NCBI GenBank assembly: GCA_002396645.1
Contig: DGYI01000071.1
Coordinates: 184-8,058 of the forward strand
Reading direction: 5' to 3'
DNA: 7,875 nt
DNA from: Firmicutes bacterium UBA5010
GTDB lineage: Bacteria > Bacillota > Clostridia > Tissierellales > Sedimentibacteraceae
The notes under the pieces are model-generated. The model was given only the letters and a program-made list of their open reading frames with translations, had not been told where the DNA came from and made no database searches. This document shows, one piece after another, positions 1 through 5,812 of this stretch; the stretch's first letter is position 1, and every line of letters begins with the position of its first letter. A program made the translations under genes and the position numbers.

Positions 1-164
1 ACAAACTGATAATTGCAATCGGCAAAACCTAAATCACTTTTTTCAAGCTTTGTAAAATAATCCGAGCTTACACCGCAAACAGGGCATACTGCAGGGACCT
101 CACTGCTTTTAATTATTTCTCCGCATACAGTGCATTTCCATTCATAGACATTATCGGTACTCAT
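1..164 (-). CDS. Rubredoxin-like domain protein, N-terminal fragment
   Basis: Only the first 54 codons are present; the gene continues past the left edge. The fragment begins MSTDNVYEWK and has two metal knuckles, C11-x2-C14 and C27-x2-C30, separated by 12 residues. That spacing is the compact rubredoxin type seen at the C-terminus of rubrerythrins rather than the longer spacing of classical rubredoxin. Such a domain binds one iron and passes electrons. The start is the ATG at 164-162, with GGAGGTA (177-171) eight bases ahead of it. It lies 45 bp downstream of the flavodiiron gene in the same direction, so the two are probably co-transcribed and the product may supply electrons to FprA. In Clostridia, similar N-terminal domains are fused to FAD-dependent NADH:rubredoxin-type oxidoreductases. 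The sequence after the knuckle (ending NYQF) would fit the start of such a fold, but this is inference. Confidence 0.8.
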   Translation of the reverse strand, partial: MSTDNVYEWKCTVCGEIIKSSEVPAVCPVCGVSSDYFTKLEKSDLGFADCNYQF

Positions 165-209
165 TATCTTTACCTCCACGTATTTCTTAAGCCTATTATC
201 TCCAAAAAT

Positions 210-1418
210 TTACTTTACATTACATGTTATAACTGCATTTGCAAATTCTTTTCCGAATTCGTATGCTTCGTTAAGCTGTGTATCTGAAGGCTTGAATCTA
301 ATTCTTAATCCTTCTTTAAATGTTTTCATTTTCAGCTGCTTTAATCTTTCCATTATGTCCGGAACCGCTTCACCGCTCCAGCCGTAAGAACCGAAAGCAG
401 ATGCAATTTTGCCCTTATGCGTAACTGAAAATATATCCGTCAAAATATCCCATATCGGCTTAAGTGCTTCTCCGAGTATTGTCGGTGAGCCAAACAGAAT
501 ACCGTCTGCCCAGTATATCTCATTAAGCACTTCTTTTTTATCTGCATTTACCATATCAAATAATTTAACATCAAGTCCCGATTCTTCAATTGCTCTTTTT
601 ATATTAAAAGCCAATTCTTCAGTATATCCATATGCAGAAACATACGGGATTACAACCGTTTTATTTTTATTAGGATTTTGCTCGGTTGAGTATTCTTTAG
701 ATAAATTAATTATCTTCCAAGGGTCTTCATCTAAAACAGGTCCATGACCCGGGCATACCATATCGATTTCTAAATTCTCTATCCTTGAGATAGCCTCCAA
801 AAAGAAGCATTTAAAAGGTCCCAGAATCATATCGTAATAATATTTAAATGCCTTCAAATAATCATCCTGATTTTCTACAGTGCTTTGCAGTATTGTATCC
901 AAGCAATAATGCGCGCCGAATGAGTCGCATGAAAACAAGATCTTATCTTCTTCCAGATAAGTATACATAGAATCAGGCCAATGCAAAAACTTTGCATCGA
1001 TAAACTTTAAGGTTTTATCGCCCAGGGATAAACTGTCGTTATTTTTCACCTCAACATATTTAAACTCTCTGTTGCATATATGCTTCAAAAAGTCTATTGC
1101 TGTTCTTGAGCCCATTATAGTTATATCAGGATTTAACTCCAGCATTTTTTCTATAGAACCTGCATGATCAGGCTCGGTGTGATTAACGATTATATATTCT
1201 ATACGTTGAATATCAGTAATTTCCTTTAATCTTTCTATATATTCATCAAAAAATTTCAATTTGACAGTTTCGATAAGAACTGTTCTGTCTTTTCCTTTAA
1301 TACAATAAGAGTTGTAAGTAGTACCGAATTCAGTGCTCATTATTATGTCAAAAACCTTAAGATTCGGATCTAAACTTCCAACCCAGTATACATTTTCTTT
1401 AAGCTCCATTGATTTCAT
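210..1418 (-). CDS. fprA: FprA-type flavodiiron protein (O2/NO reductase)
   Basis: 402 residues, the normal length for a class A flavodiiron protein. The N-terminal metallo-beta-lactamase domain (about 1-245) carries the diiron ligands H80-x-E82-x-D84-H85, H146, D165 and H225 (in CPGHGP). The C-terminal flavodoxin domain (about 254-400) binds FMN through SAYGYTEE (261-268), GSPT (310-313) and GSYGWSGEA (343-351). These cytoplasmic enzymes reduce O2 to water and/or NO to N2O, using electrons from rubredoxin or F420H2 depending on the lineage; the adjacent rubredoxin-like gene favours the former. The start is the ATG at 1418-1416, preceded by AAGGGG (1433-1428) with a 9-base gap. M4 is a less likely start because no ribosome site is placed for it. 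No ligand is missing. Which gas is the physiological substrate cannot be told from the sequence. Confidence 0.96.
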   Translation of the reverse strand: MKSMELKENVYWVGSLDPNLKVFDIIMSTEFGTTYNSYCIKGKDRTVLIETVKLKFFDEYIERLKEITDIQRIEYIIVNHTEPDHAGSIEKMLELNPDITIMGSRTAIDFLKHICNREFKYVEVKNNDSLSLGDKTLKFIDAKFLHWPDSMYTYLEEDKILFSCDSFGAHYCLDTILQSTVENQDDYLKAFKYYYDMILGPFKCFFLEAISRIENLEIDMVCPGHGPVLDEDPWKIINLSKEYSTEQNPNKNKTVVIPYVSAYGYTEELAFNIKRAIEESGLDVKLFDMVNADKKEVLNEIYWADGILFGSPTILGEALKPIWDILTDIFSVTHKGKIASAFGSYGWSGEAVPDIMERLKQLKMKTFKEGLRIRFKPSDTQLNEAYEFGKEFANAVITCNVK

Positions 1419-1452
1419 TTCTTTTTTCCCCTTAAGCTAAATTATATAAATA

Positions 1453-1482
1453 TATCTACCCCATTTGATATATTTTAAACAA
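1453..1482 (-). promoter_or_regulatory. Possible fprA promoter
   Basis: Read on the minus strand, TTGTTT (1482-1477), an 18-base spacer and TAGATA (1458-1453) would start transcription about 28 bases before fprA. A TATAAT also sits at 1446-1441 but has no good -35 partner. The assignment is weak because the region is very AT-rich. Confidence 0.3.
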
Positions 1483-1488
1483 ATAAAA

Positions 1489-1511
1489 TCAAAAGCATTT
1501 TATGCTTTTGA
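1489..1511. repeat. 10-bp-stem hairpin upstream of fprA
   Basis: The arms TCAAAAGCAT (1489-1498) and ATGCTTTTGA (1502-1511) pair perfectly around a 3-base loop. It lies between the 30-bp palindrome and the putative fprA promoter. It could be a second protein-binding site. In the minus direction it is followed by ATTTTATTTG, so a weak terminator or leader hairpin is also possible. No function is proven. Confidence 0.55.
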
Positions 1512-1529
1512 AAAAAATTTATTTAAGAT

Positions 1530-1559
1530 TATAATATGACAATATATTGTCATATTATA
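1530..1559. promoter_or_regulatory. Perfect 30-bp palindrome, probable operator
   Basis: Each half reads TATAATATGACAATA, and the second half is its exact reverse complement with no mismatch and no spacer. The inner TGACA-N6-TGTCA has the 5-6-5 geometry of Crp/Fnr-family dimer sites, a group that includes redox and NO-responsive regulators in anaerobes; other dimeric regulators could fit too. It sits between the divergent fprA and yoaP-like genes, and its right half supplies the -35 (TTGTCA) of the plus-strand promoter. A shared operator for both genes is therefore the simplest reading. The identity of the regulator is not visible here. Confidence 0.7.
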
Positions 1560-1575
1560 TATGGTAGAATATAAA
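1547..1575 (+). promoter_or_regulatory. Promoter of the GNAT-YoaP gene
   Basis: TTGTCA (1547-1552), a 17-base spacer and TATAAA (1570-1575) fit a sigma-A promoter. Transcription would begin near 1582, giving a leader of about 65 bases. The -35 lies inside the right arm of the 30-bp palindrome, so a protein bound there would compete with or contact RNA polymerase. Confidence 0.55.
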
Positions 1576-1615
1576 TCAAATAATTTAAAAATATTTCACA
1601 CTATTTTTATTTGCG

Positions 1616-1632
1616 ATACCACAAAGTGGTAT
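1616..1632 (+). promoter_or_regulatory. Small hairpin just before the ribosome site
   Basis: ATACCAC (1616-1622) and GTGGTAT (1626-1632) form a 7-bp stem with an AAA loop. It ends four bases before the GGGAGG ribosome site (1636-1641) of the acetyltransferase gene. It may influence translation, stabilise the mRNA 5' end, or be a DNA operator; the sequence alone does not decide. Confidence 0.45.
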
Positions 1633-1646
1633 GATGGGAGGTTATA

Positions 1647-2408
1647 ATGAAAATTATTACAGTTGATTCCAATAACATTGACGAGCAGCATATATGCTGT
1701 GCCATATCCGATAAAAAGAGCGAAACCTGTGTATCGTCTAAAAAAATGTGGCTGAAAGAACGCTTTAAGGACGGATTGGTATTCAATAAATTAGATGTAC
1801 GAGCTAAGGTATTTATTGAATATATCCCTGCCGAAAAAGCATGGTTTCCGATTATAGCCGATGGCTATATGCATATAGACTGTTTTTGGGTATCGGGACA
1901 GTTTAAAGGACAAGGCTATGCCAATAAGCTTTTGGAGCAATGTATATCTAATGCTAAAGAAAAAGGAAAAAACGGACTTACTGTTCTTTCCTCGACAAAA
2001 AAGATGCCCTTTTTATCAGACCCGAAATATTTAAAATATAAAGGTTTCAGAGCAGCTGATACTGCACATCCATATTATGAGCTTTTATATCTTCCTTTTG
2101 ACGAAAAAGCTCCTGTCCCTAAATTTAAAGATTGCGCCAAACAGGGCAAAATCAGTGAAGAAGGCATAGTGCTTTATTACTCCAATCAATGTCCTCATAC
2201 AGATAAGTATGCTCCTATTATAAGAGATATAGCAAAACAGCATGATGTAACATTCACACTGCATAAAATTGAAACGACCGAACAGGCACAAAATACTCCT
2301 GCGCCGTTTACCACTTACAGCTTATTTTATGATGGCATTTTTGTTACAAATGAGATTCTTTCAGAAAAAAAGTTTGAAAAATTTCTAATCTCAATCAATA
2401 AAGAATAA
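1647..2408 (+). CDS. yoaP: GNAT acetyltransferase with YoaP-like C-terminal domain
   Basis: 253 residues, close to the roughly 250 of Bacillus subtilis YoaP, which it resembles along its length (FIEYIP-AW near 57-66, then a hydrophobic strand ending WVSGQFKGQG). The N-terminal half (about 1-150) is a GNAT domain with the acetyl-CoA loop QFKGQGYANKLL (85-96). The C-terminal YoaP-like part (about 160-253) begins with a strand, IVLYYSNQCPHTDKY (174-188), which places Cys182 after a beta strand as in thioredoxin-like folds, although only one cysteine is present in that motif. The acetyl acceptor is unknown for the family. The start is the ATG at 1647, with GGGAGG five bases upstream. The gene is monocistronic: it has its own promoter and ends in a strong terminator. 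Sharing an upstream operator with fprA suggests, but does not prove, a role in stress. Confidence 0.88.
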   Translation: MKIITVDSNNIDEQHICCAISDKKSETCVSSKKMWLKERFKDGLVFNKLDVRAKVFIEYIPAEKAWFPIIADGYMHIDCFWVSGQFKGQGYANKLLEQCISNAKEKGKNGLTVLSSTKKMPFLSDPKYLKYKGFRAADTAHPYYELLYLPFDEKAPVPKFKDCAKQGKISEEGIVLYYSNQCPHTDKYAPIIRDIAKQHDVTFTLHKIETTEQAQNTPAPFTTYSLFYDGIFVTNEILSEKKFEKFLISINKE

Positions 2409-2435
2409 AGAATAATAACGGAGAAATATAAATAA

Positions 2436-2484
2436 AAGCCGTTGATATCAGATGTATTTTCATCTGCTTTTCAACGGCTTTCTT
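2436..2484. terminator. Bidirectional rho-independent terminator
   Basis: An 11-bp outer stem (AAAGCCGTTGA at 2436-2446 with TCAACGGCTTT at 2471-2481) encloses a second 6-bp stem (CAGATG at 2450-2455 with CATCTG at 2461-2466) and a 5-base loop. It is T-rich on both outer sides. It lies between the convergent yoaP-like and aldehyde dehydrogenase genes and can serve both. Confidence 0.88.
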
Positions 2485-2494
2485 AATCATATTC

Positions 2495-4120
2495 TTACTG
2501 CATATTTTTATATCTGTAATCTTTTGTTGGTATAAAGTTTTCTTTTATATTTCTAGGGCTTACCCATTTAAGCATATTTATTGAAGTTCCTGCTTTGTCG
2601 TTTGTTCCTGATGCTTTTGAACCTCCAAACGGATTTTGACCTACTACCGAGCCTGTGCTCTTATCATTTACATACAGATTTCCTGCCGCAAATTTGAGTA
2701 CATCCTCAGCCTTGTTTATAATATCTCTATCCGCAGACCAGATTGAGCCTGTCAATGCATATTTGCTTGAATTAGCACACTCTTTTAGAGTTTCTTCAAA
2801 TTTATCATCCTCGTATACATATACTGTCAATACAGGTCCGAATATTTCTTCTTTCATTGTTTTAAAGTCAGAATCTGTTGTAAGAATAACTGTCGGATCA
2901 ACAAAATATCCTACACTGTCATCACAGTTACCGCCGCAAAGTATTTCTGCCTTATCTGAATTTTTAGCATAGTCTATATATGAGCTTATCTTATTAAATG
3001 ATTTTTGGTCTATAACTGCCGCCAAAAGATTTTCTCTGCACTGCGCATCTCCCATTTTTATAGTTGCTATTTCACTTAAAAGCTTTTCTTTTAAAGCAGG
3101 CCACATGCTTTGCGGAACATATGCTCTTGATGTTGCAGAGCATTTTTGACCTTGATACTCAAATGCTCCTCTGATAAGAGCCGCAACAACTTCATCAATA
3201 TCAGCAGTATTGTGTATCATGCTGAAATTCTTTCCGCCTGTTTCTCCTACTAATCTAGGATAACTGTTGTATTTTTCAATATTTTTGCCAACAGCAACCC
3301 ACATGCTGTTAAATACCTCTGTAGAGCCTGTAAAGTGAACTCCCGCCATGTTTTCATCAGACATTACTATATCACTTATCATTGATGCATTACCAGGTAT
3401 AAAGTTAATTACGCCATCGGGCAATCCTGCTGCCTGTAAGAGTTTCAACACGATATATGATGAATATACCGATGATGAAGCAGGCTTCCATACTACAGTA
3501 TTTCCCGCTACAGCAGGAGCAGAAATCAAGTTAGCAGCAATAGCCGTAAAGTTAAACGGAGTAACTGCATATACAAAACCGTCTAACGGCTTGTACTCTA
3601 CTCTGTTCACACTGTCAAACGAATTCATAGGCTGCATTTCATATAAATCACACAAAGCCTTGCAGATAGAATTTAAAAAGTCTATAAGCTCGCATGCGGC
3701 ATCAATTTCAGCTTGATAAAATGTCTTGCTTTGGCATAGCATTGTAGATGCATTTAATGTAGCTCTCCAGCTTGTTGCAGCAAGTTTTGCGGCCTTTAAG
3801 AATATCATCATTCTTCTGTCATAGGACATGCTTTGCCACTCATTTTTAGCTTCCATAGCAGCTTCTATAGCAAGTTTTACCTCACTTTCCGAAGCCAGGT
3901 GATAAAAGCCTATTGATTTATTCTTGTTGTGTGGAAGTACACATTTTGCTGTGTTGTTTGTTCTTATTTCCTTGCCGCCTATAATTATTGGAATTTCTAA
4001 ATTCCCGTTTTTCAATTCTGCCAGTTTGTCTTCTAATTCTTGTCTTTCCTTGCTTCCAACATTATATTCTAATATTGGCTCGTTCTTAAACTCAGTTACT
4101 TTAAAAATTGCGTTATTCAT
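2495..4120 (-). CDS. pruA: L-glutamate gamma-semialdehyde (P5C) dehydrogenase, group 1
   Basis: 541 residues, the size of the stand-alone group-1 enzymes, which include human ALDH4A1. It oxidises glutamate-gamma-semialdehyde, the open form of 1-pyrroline-5-carboxylate, to glutamate with NAD+, the last step in proline and ornithine/arginine breakdown. Aldehyde dehydrogenase landmarks are intact: N190 (TPFNF), K212 (WKP), the cofactor loop FTGSTE (263-268), general base E293 (GETGGKN), nucleophile C327 (GQKCSA), EEIFGPV (424-430) and PFGGSKASGTNDKAG (497-511). The C-terminal stretches NDKSTGSVVGQ and the final YKNMQ are typical of the ALDH4A1 group. No proline dehydrogenase is fused or adjacent. 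Its ribosome site TAGGAGG is five bases before the ATG and lies in the 16-bp gap after the Lrp-type gene, so the two form an operon. Confidence 0.95.
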   Translation of the reverse strand: MNNAIFKVTEFKNEPILEYNVGSKERQELEDKLAELKNGNLEIPIIIGGKEIRTNNTAKCVLPHNKNKSIGFYHLASESEVKLAIEAAMEAKNEWQSMSYDRRMMIFLKAAKLAATSWRATLNASTMLCQSKTFYQAEIDAACELIDFLNSICKALCDLYEMQPMNSFDSVNRVEYKPLDGFVYAVTPFNFTAIAANLISAPAVAGNTVVWKPASSSVYSSYIVLKLLQAAGLPDGVINFIPGNASMISDIVMSDENMAGVHFTGSTEVFNSMWVAVGKNIEKYNSYPRLVGETGGKNFSMIHNTADIDEVVAALIRGAFEYQGQKCSATSRAYVPQSMWPALKEKLLSEIATIKMGDAQCRENLLAAVIDQKSFNKISSYIDYAKNSDKAEILCGGNCDDSVGYFVDPTVILTTDSDFKTMKEEIFGPVLTVYVYEDDKFEETLKECANSSKYALTGSIWSADRDIINKAEDVLKFAAGNLYVNDKSTGSVVGQNPFGGSKASGTNDKAGTSINMLKWVSPRNIKENFIPTKDYRYKNMQ

Positions 4121-4136
4121 TTATTCCTCCTAATTA

Positions 4137-4568
4137 TTATTCTATTGAAGAAAGCAAAAGCACCGTAGAGGTATCAATTATGCTTTCATTTTTTAATAAC
4201 TTATCGTGAAGCTTTGTTATATAATCAGGTGTCAATGTTCTTATTTTTAATATAATACACCAAGCTCCCGTAACCCTGTGACACTCTTCTATGATAACAT
4301 TTTCTATCTTTATGTTGTTTATATCATCCATAAGCTTGTAAAAATCAGTAGTTTTAACCTTCAAAGATACATATGCACTGATATTATACCCAAGCTTAGC
4401 CCAATTTATTTTTGTTCTGTAGCCTTCTATAATTCCTTGCTGTTCCAGCTTCGCAATACGCTGATGTATCGCAGGTCTTGACATATTAAGCTGCTTTGAA
4501 ATTTCTTCATGAGTTATACGTGCATTTCTTTGTAGAATATCGATTATATCTTTATCTAAATTATCCAT
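4137..4568 (-). CDS. Lrp/AsnC family transcriptional regulator
   Basis: 143 residues from the chosen start. The N-terminal winged helix-turn-helix (about 3-50) has DIIDILQRNARI followed by the recognition helix around MSRPAIHQRIAKLEQQGII. The C-terminal RAM/ligand domain (about 63-140) has strands around YVSLKV and GAWCIILKI. The residue often Asp in the G-x-[YW]-D turn is Cys here (C104), which may alter ligand or oligomer behaviour. A longer frame begins at a TTG (4577-4575), but AAGGAAG (4585-4579) would be only one base from it. The ATG at 4568-4566 is about ten bases from GGAAG and gives the classical opening MDNLDKDIIDIL. It is the first gene of an operon with the P5C dehydrogenase, so it probably controls that gene in response to an amino acid such as proline (inference). 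Confidence 0.93.
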   Translation of the reverse strand: MDNLDKDIIDILQRNARITHEEISKQLNMSRPAIHQRIAKLEQQGIIEGYRTKINWAKLGYNISAYVSLKVKTTDFYKLMDDINNIKIENVIIEECHRVTGAWCIILKIRTLTPDYITKLHDKLLKNESIIDTSTVLLLSSIE

Positions 4569-4607
4569 AAAAACCAAACTTCCTTTTCCAAGTTATATCT
4601 TGCTCTT

Positions 4608-4636
4608 ATTTTAATTTAATATTTATGTTTTGTCAA
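4608..4636 (-). promoter_or_regulatory. Promoter of the lrp-pruA operon
   Basis: On the minus strand, a perfect TTGACA (4636-4631), a 17-base spacer and TAAAAT (4613-4608) form a near-consensus sigma-A promoter. The start would fall near 4601, about 33 bases before the ATG of the Lrp-type regulator. Confidence 0.75.
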
Positions 4637-4638
4637 TA

Positions 4639-4652
4639 ATATTGTACGATAT
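4639..4652. promoter_or_regulatory. Imperfect palindrome next to the -35, possible Lrp operator
   Basis: ATATTGTACGATAT is symmetric about GTAC apart from one mismatched pair. It lies directly upstream of the lrp-pruA -35 box, where Lrp/AsnC proteins commonly bind to regulate their own genes. The assignment to this regulator is inference. Confidence 0.4.
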
Positions 4653-4661
4653 ATTTCTTTA

Positions 4662-4697
4662 AGTAATTTTTTAAGCTTCTTAAATTACTATTTGATT
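4662..4697. repeat. AAATTACTATT element, copy A (inverted-repeat type)
   Basis: AGTAATTT (4662-4669) and AAATTACT (4682-4689) are inverted arms around a 12-base centre containing AAGCTT. The segment AAGCTTCTTAAATTACTATT (4673-4692) recurs with a 2-base deletion at 5676-5693. It lies about 26 bp upstream of the lrp-pruA -35, so it may be an upstream regulatory site. Confidence 0.5.
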
Positions 4698-4730
4698 CAA
4701 AAGAAGGGTGTTCATTTTATTTTAATTCAT

Positions 4731-4793
4731 AGGGATTATCAGATTTTAAGTATTAGACAAAGATGCAAAAAATTAAAAAATCTGAATCACCCT
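4731..4793 (-). terminator. Weak inverted repeat, possible terminator of the anchored-protein gene
   Basis: AGGG/CCCT and ATCAGATTTT/AAAATCTGAA-type arms (4731-4747 with 4777-4793) pair over about 13 positions, with an internal loop and a 29-base apical loop. It follows the 3' end of the 4848-5594 gene. The T tract is poor, so termination here is uncertain. Otherwise the 279-bp gap 4569-4847 holds only the lrp promoter region and copy A. Confidence 0.3.
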
Positions 4794-4847
4794 GTTTATG
4801 TGGTTTTCCAGACTTTTTTTGTTAAAGACGAGAAAATTAATATAGTG

Positions 4848-5594
4848 CTATTTTACATTAATTTTTATAATATCATTATCAAATTCGAGCAATTTGGCTA
4901 AGTCTTCACTTAGCTTTATCTCTATTTCACTATCTTTTTTCACGTTAGGAAAAATATACTTTATTCCCTCAGCTCCAGGTCCTCCTGCTGAAATGCTTGT
5001 TCCATAGTCCTCGTAATTTAAAACCTCTATCCAAGGCTCCTCTATTCTCATACCTTCTCTTGCGCCTGCATACATAAGAATATATCCTGATTTATCCAAA
5101 ACTTTTGAAATTCCAAATCCAAAGGTTTTGTACTCTAAATCAAATTCATTAATATTCTCAGCACCATTAATATATTTTCTTTCGCCTATCTCTTTAAATT
5201 CTTCATAATACTTTATTCCTTCATCCTCAGTATATTCTCCCTCAAGTTCACAAATATACATAGAATATGTACTGCTACGTCTACAGATTTCAATAAATTC
5301 TTTATTGTCTATTTTGGGAATTAGTTCTTTTTCGATAAATTTTATGTAGTCTTCATCATAGTTTATAGTATTCTCAGATTTTTCATTATTGCTTGAAGCA
5401 TTATCAGATTTTGCAACAGCTATTTTAATTTCTTCAAGTTCCTTCTTCTTTTCTTCAAGCTGATTGCTTAAATCTTTACTGTCGTTTTTCAAATTTGATA
5501 TGCTTAGACCTTGCATAATCAATATTGCTGTAAGACACAAAGATACAGCTAAAGAAATAATAAATAAAAGTCTAAATTTATTGTTATTCTTCAT
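4848..5594 (-). CDS. Membrane-anchored coiled-coil protein of unknown function
   Basis: 248 residues; not recognised as a known family. It opens with a positive MKNNNKFR and one hydrophobic segment (about 9-28) with no lipobox (the cysteine at 20 is preceded by VSL), so it is probably a signal anchor with the rest outside. A charged, heptad-like helix (about 31-60, with repeated Leu and Lys/Glu) is followed by a Ser/Asn/Glu linker (63-80). The C-terminal domain (about 80-248) is acidic, contains two cysteines (C104, C115) that could form a disulfide, and has a glycine turn GGPGAEG (204-210). The start is the ATG at 5594-5592, with GGTGAT (5607-5602) seven bases upstream. It is divergent from agrB. 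A surface or sensing role, possibly under Agr control, is speculation from position only. Confidence 0.8.
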   Translation of the reverse strand: MKNNNKFRLLFIISLAVSLCLTAILIMQGLSISNLKNDSKDLSNQLEEKKKELEEIKIAVAKSDNASSNNEKSENTINYDEDYIKFIEKELIPKIDNKEFIEICRRSSTYSMYICELEGEYTEDEGIKYYEEFKEIGERKYINGAENINEFDLEYKTFGFGISKVLDKSGYILMYAGAREGMRIEEPWIEVLNYEDYGTSISAGGPGAEGIKYIFPNVKKDSEIEIKLSEDLAKLLEFDNDIIKINVK

Positions 5595-5614
5595 TTATAC
5601 AATCACCATTCCAC

Positions 5615-5632
5615 ATGTATAACATTATACAT
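5615..5632. promoter_or_regulatory. 18-bp inverted repeat over a -10 box
   Basis: ATGTATAA (5615-5622) and TTATACAT (5625-5632) are perfect 8-bp arms around CA. On the minus strand they contain TATAAT (5629-5624), a candidate -10 for the anchored-protein gene; the matching -35 (AAGATA, 5652-5647) is poor. A repressor bound here would block that promoter. Confidence 0.4.
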
Positions 5633-5667
5633 TCCCTTTTCCTGATTATCTTTATTTCTTTTTTATA

Positions 5668-5698
5668 TAATTTAAAAGCTTTAAATTACTATTCGTCA
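5668..5698. repeat. AAATTACTATT element, copy B (inverted-repeat type)
   Basis: TAATTTAAA (5668-5676) and TTTAAATTA (5680-5688) form perfect 9-bp arms around AGC. The right arm leads into AAATTACTATTCGTCA (5683-5698). It matches copy A in sequence, orientation and inverted-repeat form, and sits upstream of the minus-strand anchored-protein promoter, within the agrB intergenic region. Confidence 0.5.
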
Positions 5699-5742
5699 CA
5701 AAAATCATCATACATATTTTTTGTCTTAATTTGTCGAATGAA

Positions 5743-5758
5743 AAATGACTATCTGTGA
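5743..5758. promoter_or_regulatory. Related half element, copy C, upstream of agrB
   Basis: AAATGACTATCTGTGA matches copy B (AAATTACTATTCGTCA) at 12 of 16 positions, 60 bp away in the same orientation. On the other strand it reads TCACAGATAGT, loosely like the ACAGTTA-type sites bound by AgrA/LytTR regulators in staphylococci. It ends about 55 bp before the agrB start. A response-regulator site is a hypothesis. Confidence 0.3.
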
Positions 5759-5774
5759 AAATTCTTGTATGTTT

Positions 5775-5806
5775 TTGTGGCATCTTGGATTATTTTATAT
5801 TAAAAT
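5775..5806 (+). promoter_or_regulatory. Likely agrBD promoter region
   Basis: Candidate -10 boxes are TATATT (5796-5801) and TAAAAT (5801-5806). The only -35-like sequence, TTGTGG (5775-5780), is weak and spaced 15 bases from the first. A poor -35 would suit an activator-dependent promoter. If either -10 is real, transcription starts within a few bases of the agrB ATG, leaving almost no leader. Confidence 0.35.
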
Positions 5807-5812
5807 TAGAGT

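Noticed and set aside
409..747. Plus-strand frame of 112 codons inside fprA
   Set aside because: It is antisense to a fully supported flavodiiron gene, with no ribosome site and no recognisable protein features.
2655..4133. Plus-strand frames within the aldehyde dehydrogenase gene
   Set aside because: They are shadows of a strongly conserved enzyme gene on the other strand and show no independent start signals.
4569..4577. Nine-base N-terminal extension of the Lrp-type protein to a TTG start
   Set aside because: The only ribosome site (AAGGAAG) would be one base from the TTG; the ATG at 4568 has workable spacing and gives the family's usual N-terminus.
4692..4901. A 69-codon plus-strand frame starting at TTG
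   Set aside because: It has no ribosome site, begins inside the copy A repeat, runs through the weak inverted repeat, overlaps the 3' end of the anchored-protein gene antisense, and has an AT-driven composition (many Ile, Phe, Lys, Asn).
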